64,000 nt of DNA, taken from contig CM046294.1 in the NCBI GenBank assembly GCA_025267735.1, forward strand, positions 20,642,162 to 20,706,161. Direction: 5' to 3'. Made by a program: the position numbers and the translations under genes. Shown piece by piece: positions 9,343 through 20,398 of this stretch; position 1 is the stretch's first letter; each line of letters opens with the position of its first letter. The notes below the pieces were generated by a model. The model was given only the letters and a program-made list of their open reading frames with translations, searched no databases and was not told where the DNA came from. The DNA comes from Mactra quadrangularis. Taxonomy: Eukaryota > Mollusca > Bivalvia > Venerida > Mactridae.

Positions 9343-11449
9343 TTTAAGAGATAACGTCGTCTGCCAGATTTATGATTTTTGATGGATTGCATATAAAGAT
9401 TCTGGACAAAATCATTAATATATGTCATTTAGATGTAGAAAATGGATGTTTGGTGTTGAATGGTGCATGTTGTGGTGCTGGACTGTCCAAATATGGGATA
9501 ATTAGGGTAAAATGCCCATCCGAGACCCCATCCGCAACCAGTTTGTGCACAGATTGATGTATCAATTCCCATGCAATGTGATTTTTTAGCCATTATGCAT
9601 GCCTATCACATCTGTGCTATAATAGTTAATGTTGTAATGATCTCCATTGGATTATTAAGCCTCTAACTGTCAATGATGAAGGGAAAACTGGTGTCAGAGT
9701 TGGGCTGTAGGCCGGTCATGGAGATCAGCAGAACTGCATTCTCATCTGATTTATTGTCATATGATGTATAAATGATATTATATTTAGTTATTTTCTTGTA
9801 AAAGCACTAATTTTTGTCATATTTATCAATTCTAACCCAATACATTCTCATATGCACTCAACATAAGATATAAAAAAGCAAGAAAAAATGAATGAACTGC
9901 TCAAAAATCACTTCCGCGGTATCATCACTGGTCATACACACCATCAAGATGACTGCTAGGGGGCTGTATTAGCATTTCTTATTTACATGAACACATAAAA
10001 TCACACAAAGTTGTGACCTAGCACTTGTTTTTGCCTATTTTAGTAAGGGGGCGATGTGTCAGATTTGTTGAATAGAGCTTCTTTTCATGAAGCTAATAGC
10101 TTTGTCTCCGTTAGGCGGTAGGGCACAAATTTCCTTTTGGCCGCAAACTGGGAGTCCCGCTTTCTGCAAGTTATTTTGTCAGTTGCATGAATCTGATAAA
10201 TAATTTAGACTGCCAAGAATAGGAGGTTACATAAATTGAATTTTGAAAGAAAAAGGATCCTGTGAGCCCATTATTTAGGTTGTGGATCTGGAAGTGAACA
10301 CAGCTCCATACCAAACCCATTTGTTTGAGAATTTTTTGAGTCAAAAGTTAATTTACCATCACATTTTTTAACATAAAACCTGTTTATTCTGTTGCAACTG
10401 ACACTAAAATCCTCAATTTTTGTGGTATTCATTATTTTACTGGTTTGCCTTTCAGGCTTTGAGTTACTTAGGGACAATTAGGGATCATTGATATCATCAT
10501 CCGACTAAGGTCTGAAAAGGCCGTGAATTAGTACTGAACCCATCCCCATTACCGAAGGTCAGGTTACCATTATGTTCATTTATTCTATTGTCAAAGACTT
10601 TTTTTTCAGTCTAGGATATTTTACATCCACAGAACAACAATTTATGTAATTTTTGTGCCTTTAAATGGGAATTTTACACCTTTTTTGATATCCCACCCAC
10701 CTACTCAGTGCTTTTCTTCTCCGAAGGGTCATGATCATTACACGCAGTCAAATTATCAGCAAGTGTGATATAAAAAAATTGGAAAAACAAGAAATATACA
10801 TTCACAGACTCAAAATATCCTCATATAGACACCACTGGTGAGAACATTTTTCTCAGGAAGTGAGATCAGTGGTCTTCCAGAAATGTAGCGGATAATCCAG
10901 ATTTTGAAGAGCCCCCCTTAGGCCAGCTGATTGATAAGTCATAAAGTCACCTTGGTGACATCCATGTTTAAAAAATCTGATTTGATTCATTTGAATTGAC
11001 TGTGGTCTGCATAGAAACATGTCATCTGGTTATCTGATGTGACATTAAAAAGTTTTTAAACCAGAAAAAGCTTGAAAATTGGTTCATTTTTTGCTATTTT
11101 TGGTCATTTTTTCTCTAAAAATCACTATACAAACATAGAAAAGGTGAAAATAATGCTTGAAAAATGTTGCTTTTGTCTTTTCTATCATGAATATACAGAA
11201 AAACATCAAGATATTGTCAGTTATAACACTAATTTATGTGAAAAAGCTTTAATTTCAAGGATATGTAATTTTAAAAAAAATGCCTAAAATTTGACCAATT
11301 TCTTGAGAATGGGTGATGTCAGCTAAAATGCTCTAACTGCTTAGATAATCAAATTTTTTTTATGAAACTGCACAGAATAGCTCAGAAGTGATTGGTCTTT
11401 CACTTGATGAATTGATTTTTAAGAGCCAAAAAACTTTTTGTCCCTTAAA
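9343..11449. repeat. 2.1-kb spacer S, copy 1
   Basis: The spacer begins TTTAAGAGATAAC and ends GTCCCTTAAA, so its edges are also inverted and extend the E ends outward to about 26-29 bp (TTTAGTGGTATGTAACC then TTTAAG). No transposase, RT or other known domain is seen in six frames. Confidence 0.75.
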
Positions 11450-11921
11450 GGTTACATACCACTAAATGGTTACCGGAAGTAGGCATTTACCGGAAGTAGA
11501 AAGTGTGACATGGTCGTTATTTATTTTTTGAGAGTGCATGGATACCTCATTTGTGGTGCTTTTTAATATTGAAGAGTATGTATGTCTTTGACAATGCTTT
11601 TCCTATGAAATTATGCAAAAATTCAATGGATCCGGTAAGTTTAGTCGCGAAAACTGGTTAAAAGGGGAGATGACTCTCTACGGCTGGTGAAGAGTTAAAA
11701 ACCAGGACATTTTCAGGGTAGTAACTTTCAATCGAAATTTATTTTCTTATAAGTAACGTAACTTTTTTTCTAATACTGATCATTTTGAGGGGAATAGATA
11801 GATCTTTCAGCCTATATATAGTTTTGGGTATCTCACACCCCTGGGTCATAGTGTAATTTTTCATTGAAAATGAGACTTTTTATATACAACAAAGAAGGAT
11901 TTTATTTAGTGGTATGTAACC
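11450..11921. mobile_element. Element E, copy 2
   Basis: Nearly identical to 8871-9342, with the same 17-bp inverted ends. It is flanked by S on both sides. Confidence 0.8.
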
Positions 11922-14034
11922 TTTAAGAGATAACGTCGTCTGCCAGATTTATGATTTTTGATGGATTGCATATAAAGATTCTGGACAAAATCATTAATAT
12001 ATGTCATTTAGATGTAGAAAATGGATGTTTGGTGTTGAATGGTGCATGTTGTGGTGCTGGACTGTCCAAATATGGGATAATTAGGGTAAAATGCCCATCC
12101 GAGACCCCATCCGCAACCAGTTTGTGCACAGATTGATGTATCAATTCCCATGCAATGTGATTTTTTAGCCATTATGCATGCCTATCACATCTGTGCTATA
12201 ATAGTTAATGTTGTAATGATCTCCATTGGATTATTAAGCCTCTAACTGTCAATGATGAAGGGAAAACTGGTGTCAGAGTTGGGCTGTAGGCCGGTCATGG
12301 AGATCAGCAGAACTGCATTCTCATCTGATTTATTGTCATATGATGTATAAATGATATTATATTTAGTTATTTTCTTGTAAAAGCACTAATTTTTGTCATA
12401 TTTATCAATTCTAACCCAATACATTCTCATATGCACTCAACATAAGATATAAAAAAGCAAGAAAAAATGAATGAACTGCTCAAAAATCACTTCCGCGGTA
12501 TCATCACTGGTCATACACACCATCAAGATGACTGCTAGGGGGCTGTATTAGCATTTCTTATTTACATGAACACATAAAATCACACAAAGTTGTGACCTAG
12601 CACTTGTTTTTGCCTATTTTAGTAAGGGGGCGATGTGTCAGATTTGTTGAATAGAGCTTCTTTTCATGAAGCTAATAGCTTTGTCTCCGTTAGGCGGTAG
12701 GGCACAAATTTCCTTTTGGCCGCAAACTGGGAGTCCCGCTTTCTGCAAGTTATTTTGTCAGTTGCATGAATCTGATAAATAATTTAGACTGCCAAGAATA
12801 GGAGGGTTACATAAATTGAATTTTGAAAGAAAAAGGATCCTGTGAGCCCATTATTTAGGTTGTGGATCTGGAAGTGAACACAGCTCCATACCAAACCCAT
12901 TTGTTTGAGAATTTTTTGAGTCAAAAGTTAATTTACCATCACATTTTTTAACATAAAACCTGTTTATTCTGTTGCAACTGACACTAAAATCCTCAATTTT
13001 TGTGGTATTCATTATTTTACTGGTTTGCCTTTCAGGCTTTGAGTTACTTAGGGACAATTAGGGATCATTGATATCATCATCCGACTAAGGTCTGAAAAGG
13101 CCGTGAATTAGTACTGAACCCATCCCCATTACCGAAGGTCAGGTTACCATTATGTTCATTTATTCTATTGTCAAAGACTTTTTTTTCAGTCTAGGATATT
13201 TTACATCCACAGAACAACAATTTATGTAATTTTTGTGCCTTTAAATGGGAATTTTAACACCTTTTTTGATATCCCACCCCACCTACTCAGTGCTTTTCTT
13301 CTCCGAAGGGTCATGATCATTACACGCAGTCAAATTATCAGCAAGTGTGATATAAAAAAATTGGAAAAACAAGAAATATACATTCACAGACTCAAAATAT
13401 CCTCATATAGACACCACTGGTGAGAACATTTTTCTCAGGAAGTGAGATCAGTGGTCTTCCAGAAATGTAGCGGATAATCCAGATTTTGAAGAGCCCCCCT
13501 TAGGCCAGCTGATTGATAAGTCATAAAGTCACCTTGGTGACATCCATGTTTAAAAAATCTGATTTGATTCATTTGAATTGACTGTGGTCTGCATAGAAAC
13601 ATGTCATCTGGTTATCTGATGTAGACATTAAAAAAGTTTTTAAACCAGAAAAAGCTTGAAAAATGGTTCATTTTTTGCTATTTTTGGTCATTTTTTCTCT
13701 AAAAATCACTATACAAACATAGAAAAGGTGAAAATAATGCTTGAAAAATGTTGCTTTTGTCTTTTCTATCATGAATATACAGAAAAACATCAAGATATTG
13801 TCAGTTATAACACTAATTTATGTGAAAAAGCTTTAATTTCAAGGATATGTAATTTTAAAAAAAATGCCTAAAATTTGACCAATTTCTTGAGAATGGGTGA
13901 TGTCAGCTAAAATGCTCTAACTGCTTAGATAATCAAATTTTTTTTATGAAACTGCACAGAATAGCTCAGAAGTGATTGGTCTTTCACTTGATGAATTGAT
14001 TTTTAAGAGCCAAAAAAACTTTTTGTCCCTTAAA
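11922..14034. repeat. 2.1-kb spacer S, copy 2
   Basis: Nearly identical to copy 1. Private differences include an extra G near 12806, an extra A near 13256 and GTAGACATT in place of GTGACATT near 13621. Confidence 0.75.
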
Positions 14035-14507
14035 GGTTACATACCACTAAATGGTTACCGGAAGTAGGCATTTACCGGAAGTAGAAAGTGTGACATGGTC
14101 GTTATTTATTTTTTGAGAGTGCATGGATACCTCATTTGTGGTGCTTTTTAATATTGAAGAGTATGTATGTCTTTGACAATGCTTTTCCTATGAAATTATG
14201 CAAAAATTCAATGGATCCGGTAAGTTTAGTCGCGAAAAACTGGTTAAAAGGGGAGATGACTCTCTACGGCTGGTGAAGAGTTAAAAACCAGGACATTTTC
14301 AGGGTAGTAACTTTCAATCGAAATTTATTTTCTTATAAGTAACGTAACTTTTTTTCTAATACTGATCATTTTGAGGGGAATAGATAGATCTTTCAGCCTA
14401 TATATAGTTTTGGGTATCTCACACCCCTGGGTCATAGTGTAATTTTTCATTGAAAATGAGACTTTTTATATACAACAAAGAAGGATTTTATTTAGTGGTA
14501 TGTAACC
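14035..14507. mobile_element. Element E, copy 3
   Basis: Nearly identical to the other E copies, with one extra A in the CGCGAAAAACTGG stretch near 14236. Confidence 0.8.
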
Positions 14508-16619
14508 TTTAAGAGATAACGTCGTCTGCCAGATTTATGATTTTTGATGGATTGCATATAAAGATTCTGGACAAAATCATTAATATATGTCATTTAGATG
14601 TAGAAAATGGATGTTTGGTGTTGAATGGTGCATGTTGTGGTGCTGGACTGTCCAAATATGGGATAATTAGGGTAAAATGCCCATCCGAGACCCCATCCGC
14701 AACCAGTTTGTGCACAGATTGATGTATCAATTCCCATGCAATGTGATTTTTTAGCCATTATGCATGCCTATCACATCTGTGCTATAATAGTTAATGTTGT
14801 AATGATCTCCATTGGATTATTAAGCCTCTAACTGTCAATGATGAAGGGAAAACTGGTGTCAGAGTTGGGCTGTAGGCCGGTCATGGAGATCAGCAGAACT
14901 GCATTCTCATCTGATTTATTGTCATATGATGTATAAATGATATTATATTTAGTTATTTTCTTGTAAAAGCACTAATTTTTGTCTTATTTATCAATTCTAA
15001 CCCAATACATTCTCATATGCACTCAACATAAGATATAAAAAAGCAAGAAAAAATGAATGAACTGCTCAAAAATCACTTCCGCGGTATCATCACTGGTCAT
15101 ACACACCATCAAGATGACTGCTAGGGGGCTGTATTAGCATTTCTTATTTACATGAACACATAAAATCACACAAAGTTGTGACCTAGCACTTGTTTTTGCC
15201 TATTTTAGTAAGGGGGCGATGTGTCAGATTTGTTGAATAGAGCTTCTTTTCATGAAGCTAATAGCTTTGTCTCCGTTAGGCGGTAGGGCACAAATTTCCT
15301 TTTGGCCGCAAACTGGGAGTCCCGCTTTCTGCAAGTTATTTTGTCAGTTGCATGAATCTGATAAATAATTTAGACTGCCAAGAATAGGAGGTTACATAAA
15401 TTGAATTTTGAAAGAAAAAGGATCCTGTGAGCCCATTATTTAGGTTGTGGATCTGGAAGTGAACACAGCTCCATACCAAACCCATTTGTTTGAGAATTTT
15501 TTGAGTCAAAAAGTTAATTTACCATCACATTTTTTAACATAAAACCTGTTTATTCTGTTGCAACTGACACTAAAATCCTCAATTTTTGTGGTATTCATTA
15601 TTTTACTGGTTTGCCTTTCAGGCTTTGAGTTACTTAGGGACAATTAGGGATCATTGATATCATCATCCGACTAAGGTCTGAAAAGGCCGTGAATTAGTAC
15701 TGAACCCATCCCCATTACCGAAGGTCAGGTTACCATTATGTTCATTTATTCTATTGTCAAAGACTTTTTTTTCAGTCTAGGATATTTTACATCCACAGAA
15801 CAACAATTTATGTAATTTTTGTGCCTTTAAATGGGAATTTTACACCTTTTTTGATATCCCACCACCCACCTACTCAGTGCTTTTCTTCTCCGAAGGGTCA
15901 TGATCATTACACGCAGTCAAATTATCAGCAAGTGTGATATAAAAAAATTGGAAAAACAAGAAATATACATTCACAGACTCAAAATATCCTCATATAGACA
16001 CCACTGGTGAGAACATTTTTCTCAGGAAGTGAGATCAGTGGTCTTCCAGAAATGTAGCGGATAATCCAGATTTTGAAGAGCCCCCCTTAGGCCAGCTGAT
16101 TGATAAGTCATAAAGTCACCTTGGTGACATCCATGTTTAAAAAATCTGATTTGATTCATTTGAATTGACTGTGGTCTGCATAGAAACATGTCATCTGGTT
16201 ATCTGATGTGACATTAAAAAGTTTTTAAACCAGAAAAAGCTTGAAAATTGGTTCATTTTTTGCTATTTTTGGTCATTTTTTCTCTAAAAATCACTATACA
16301 AACATAGAAAAGGTGAAAATAATGCTTGAAAAATGTTGCTTTTGTCTTTTCTATCATGAATATACAGAAAAACATCAAGATATTGTCAGTTATAACACTA
16401 ATTTATGTGAAAAAGCTTTAATTTCAAGGATATGTAATTTTAAAAAAAATGCCTAAAATTTGACCAATTTTCTTGAGAATGGGTGATGTCAGCTAAAATG
16501 CTCTAACTGCTTAGATAATCAAATTTTTTTTATGAAACTGCACAGAATAGCTCAGAAGTGATTGGTCTTTCACTTGATGAATTGATTTTTAAGAGCCAAA
16601 AAACTTTTTGTCCCTTAAA
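14508..16619. repeat. 2.1-kb spacer S, copy 3
   Basis: Nearly identical to copies 1 and 2. It has CCACCACCCACC where copy 1 has CCACCCACC near 15861. Confidence 0.75.
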
Positions 16620-17090
16620 GGTTACATACCACTAAATGGTTACCGGAAGTAGGCATTTACCGGAAGTAGAAAGTGTGACATGGTCGTTATTATTTTTTGA
16701 GAGTGCATGGATACCTCATTTGTGGTGCTTTTTAATATTGAAGAGTATGTATGTCTTTGACAATGCTTTTCCTATGAAATTATGCAAAAATTCAATGGAT
16801 CCGGTAAGTTTAGTCGCGAAAACTGGTTAAAAGGGGAGATGACTCTCTACGGCTGGTGAAGAGTTAAAAACCAGGACATTTTCAGGGTAGTAACTTTCAA
16901 TCGAAATTTATTTTCTTATAAGTAACGTAACTTTTTTTCTAATACTGATCATTTTGAGGGGAATAGATAGATCTTTCAGCCTATATATAGTTTTGGGTAT
17001 CTCACACCCCTGGGTCATAGTGTAATTTTTCATTGAAAATGAGACTTTTTATATACAACAAAGAAGGATTTTATTTAGTGGTATGTAACC
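16620..17090. mobile_element. Element E, copy 4 (right edge of array)
   Basis: Complete E copy with one T missing near 16690 compared with copy 1. It ends GTATGTAACC and is followed by TATA, matching the TATA left of copy 1. Confidence 0.8.
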
Positions 17091-18540
17091 TATAGAGGTC
17101 CATACACTTGCACGATCAATGATTTGAACGCATGATAAGGCCCGATCTGGGTACCCTGAGATGCTTTAGATCATTATCTTTTTTAATAGCTCGGATGGAT
17201 GATTGCATATTAAAATTAATCTAAAAGTCGAGTTGATATTGCTTTGATGGTGTCGATTTTGTGCCCTTTTCTTTGTATGAGAGTCAATATCTGTGGGGCC
17301 AGGTGGGGGGGGGGCACGTGCCCCCTGTGCCCCCCGGTAAATCCGGGCCTGAATTCAACTATTTCGACTCAGTGCAACGAGTGAAACTATATTGTAACAG
17401 AAGAAACTTAACCTATTTCGAAAATATCTAATTTATTTTGAGTAATAAATACAATGGGTTTGTTGACAAGTGAATATTTTCATGAAGGAAATTTGAAATT
17501 TGCCGGAAAATTTCTTCGTATTTTTGTACTAATTATTTCAATTTTTTGTTTTGTTTTGTTGGCATTTCAACTATTTTATGTTAGGTCCGAATAAAATTGT
17601 TGTCCCGACGTGCCTTGAGTCCGAATACTTAGACTTTAATACAATTGGCAACTCTCGGATGATACCGTCAGCGACTAATTGCATTGGATTTTGAAGTGTA
17701 GGGACATATAGCATGGCTTATTATTATAAGTGGATAATCACCGAGTAGTTCCGATTGAACATACATGTATAAAGAATATAGTTGCAGTCTTTCATGTATT
17801 TAGATATTATGTTTTGTAGAATTTAGCAATGTGAGTTTGTTGTTTGTCTATTGTCGGAATGTTGTTACTTGTACAGTTGCATTTAGGTCAAAGTTTAGTG
17901 TGGAAGCAACTTTGGTGTTTTTGTTTTGATATTCATAAAACTACTACTTGTGTTGACAGCGAGTCAATCAGCTTCACAGATTTTGTTTAAAAACTCTTTG
18001 CTGCTGATTATTTTCTATTGAATAACCTAAATTCAATATTTGATAATATAACAGTAGTCATAGTTCATTTTAAGCAATATTAGATTTCAGTTGCCATGTG
18101 TTTGGAATCAAGTCACGTGGCTATTCAGCAATGCTTGTACTATATAGAAGTCATTAAGTGCCTTAAAATATAGGATAATCGTATGCAGTATTTTAGAACT
18201 TTATAAATATCACATATATAGAGGTTTCAATAAAATAAATAAATTACAATTACTGTTGTTTTATACTGGCACTATCCACAACTTGGCCCTACACGTTTTA
18301 CTACATGTTCTATATAAACACAATGGCAAGTGGTAAATTCCTCGTATGTTCAAGTAATTTCATACATCATCATTTATTCATATATGCCTATAGTCAAGTC
18401 CAAGAGAAATAACTCCAGCAACAGAAAATTAGGATACATAAGGCATTATCTAATTGCATTTTTAGTTCAAACAATACATGCTTACATCAGAATGAAACTT
18501 GAATTGCCGGAATCATGAAAGTTTGAACAGAACAGAACTT
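17091..18540. other. Non-coding stretch with a GC-rich repeat end
   Basis: No gene is recognised. At 17285-17351 a G/C-rich segment (GGGGGGGGGCACGTGCCCCC, then CCCGGTAAATCCGGGCCTG) is the inverse of the CAGGGCCGGAT repeat end at 7249. At 18527-18540 there is a short GAACA run, the complement of the TGTTC run at 24001. Confidence 0.5.
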
Positions 18541-18616
18541 ATGAACGTTAAGTTGGCAGACTCAGCAGACACAGCAGAAGGAACGATCCTTCTGCTGTGT
18601 CTGCTGGCAGAAGGAT

Positions 18617-19267
18617 AAATCAACAGCAGTCGAACACAAATTCACATTCGAAAATTGGCCTGTTTTGTACAATCGCAATGCCCTTTTTGTTTATTTATTG
18701 TTCAAAATGTACCCGTCAAAACATTTTCCAAACAATCAGCTTTAAAATGATGCATACTATCACATTTTTTTCTAAATTGTGGTGTAAAATAAGACTCGTA
18801 TTTGCACATTTTAATGAAAAAATCGAACCAAACTGTGGTAGGGCGAATTTTCGTACTTTTGATATTTACATATATTTTGTTCAAATTAGGACGAGTTATT
18901 CACACATTTATACACCAAAAGAAATGTTGTTCTATTGTCTGTCTAATTTTGTGAATGAATTTGTGTAATAATTAGAAAACAGGCTTTAATTAACAGCGGA
19001 AGGATGTCAGTTTTAACACAAAATGACATCCGACGATAGAGCGACTCTCTACACAGTCCATGTTGTTATTGTTGATTTATTTCTTGTATTCATTTATATT
19101 TACTACCATACCGCTGTAAGGTCAAGGTCAAGGTCAAAAGCAAGGAGCTGGTCATGTTTTTTCGAGCTCGTAAAAATTGGATTTTAAATGCATTTTAGTG
19201 ACATATATTTGGATATTTTTTATATCAATGTAAAGCTTATTGTGAGAGGAATGTTTTGGACTAAGTA
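18617..19267 (+). other. Probable LINE 5' UTR
   Basis: AT-rich leader before ORF1. A 123-codon open frame (18597-18968) has no recognisable domain and is not taken as coding. AAGGTCAAGGTCAAGGTC lies near 19120. Confidence 0.4.
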
Positions 19268-20398
19268 ATGGGTAGAAAAAAGAAGAGACAAAAGAGTGAT
19301 GGTGAAACACCTGATTCTGTAAGGAGAACAAAGGAAGCTAAAATTATAAATAGTGGCGGCCATATTGTGGACACAAACATGGATAATACCACGACACAGG
19401 TGAATGGTTCTTACTTATCTCTATTAAATGATAGTAAATCGCCAGTGAGTGGACATAACTATATAAACATGAGTAATAACGGTACATGCAATCAATTGCA
19501 GGGTATGAATAGACAATCATACAATAATAATCCACAATGTACAACCTTGACCAACGGTAATCAAAACATTCCAACAATGAATTTGAATGGTTCATCCACA
19601 CCAATGAATAATAGTCAAAACCATGCAGTGCATGTTAATATGTCATCAATACAAACCCCTGGTCAAAGGGAAGTAACTTATGCTGACTTAATGCAATTTA
19701 TGAACTCTAAATTTGCCGATCTCACATTGAAACTTGGAAAGCTGGATTCCCTAGAACAAAAGGTCTCAGATATGGACAATAAATTATGTAAACTATGGAA
19801 CGATCTGGACAAACGGGTACAAATAAATCATGAGAAAGTAACAAATTTAGAATCTACAGTAGAAACGCATGACTTTGAAATTGATAAAGCGCGAGACGAG
19901 GTTCGCAATATGATGAAAGAAAATAAACAGATGAAATCGTCACTTGTAGACATGCAAGCCAAATCCATGATGAATAATTTGATTATAGGTGGTATTGAAG
20001 AACGTCAAAACGAAACCAACGACCAAATATTTGAAACTGTAAATTTGTTCTTCAAGAATGATTTGAAAATTCCCGATGAGCAAAGGGAGAGTATTAAAGT
20101 GAATAGAGTTGTGCGTCTTGGTGCCAAACGCAATAACATGAAAAGGAATATTCTGGTGGAATTTAGTGATTTAAAAGCAAAAGAGGTAGTCAAATCATTC
20201 AGGAGTAATGTCGATTCCAAAGCCTCTGGAAAGTTCATGCATGATCAATATCCGCCGGAAATTGTACAACAAAGAAAAAAGTTGATTCCTATTATGCTTA
20301 AAGCAAGGAAAGCTAAAAAAGAAGCATATATTAAATATAATAAGTTATATGTCGATGGTAGATTGTATACGGATGGTGAATTCGGTAGAGTAGAATAG
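19268..20398 (+). CDS. LINE ORF1 protein (L1-type RNA-binding)
   Basis: 376 residues. It starts at an ATG with a basic N-terminus (MGRKKKRQK), followed by an Asn/Ser/Thr-rich stretch (residues 30-130). A heptad-rich coiled coil spans about 150-232. An RRM-like domain (NNLIIGGIEE at 236, VNRVVRLG, NILVEFSD at 293) and a C-terminal domain follow (PPEIVQQRKKL to LYVDGRLYTDG). In L1-type elements such proteins form trimers that bind the element RNA and act as chaperones. The ORF ends in TAG at 20396-20398. The next codon is CAA and the frame continues straight into the ORF2 endonuclease. The frame is intact, suggesting a fairly young copy. Confidence 0.85.
   Translation: MGRKKKRQKSDGETPDSVRRTKEAKIINSGGHIVDTNMDNTTTQVNGSYLSLLNDSKSPVSGHNYINMSNNGTCNQLQGMNRQSYNNNPQCTTLTNGNQNIPTMNLNGSSTPMNNSQNHAVHVNMSSIQTPGQREVTYADLMQFMNSKFADLTLKLGKLDSLEQKVSDMDNKLCKLWNDLDKRVQINHEKVTNLESTVETHDFEIDKARDEVRNMMKENKQMKSSLVDMQAKSMMNNLIIGGIEERQNETNDQIFETVNLFFKNDLKIPDEQRESIKVNRVVRLGAKRNNMKRNILVEFSDLKAKEVVKSFRSNVDSKASGKFMHDQYPPEIVQQRKKLIPIMLKARKAKKEAYIKYNKLYVDGRLYTDGEFGRVE

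Larger units (their letters stand above)
8871..17090. repeat. Macro-tandem array: 472-bp element alternating with 2.1-kb spacer
   Basis: The layout is E-S-E-S-E-S-E. E copies are at 8871-9342, 11450-11921, 14035-14507 and 16620-17090. S copies are at 9343-11449, 11922-14034 and 14508-16619. The periods are 2579, 2585 and 2585 bp, and copies differ by a handful of single-base indels and substitutions. E starts GGTTACATACCACTAAA and ends with its reverse complement. The whole array is flanked by TATA at 8867-8870 and 17091-17094. Short open frames (61, 68 and 71 codons) recur because the copies are nearly identical. None resembles a known protein. Confidence 0.92.

Noticed and set aside
9372..16456. 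Identical 61-, 68- and 71-codon frames repeated in the macro-array
   Set aside because: Conservation is explained by the recency of the tandem copies. No domain, and the 71-codon frame changes its second-to-third residues by simple indels upstream.
8871..17090. LTR retrotransposon array
   Set aside because: The layout fits, but E lacks TG..CA ends, S has no primer-binding site, polypurine tract, gag or pol, and E has perfect 17-bp inverted ends. Kept only as an analogy.
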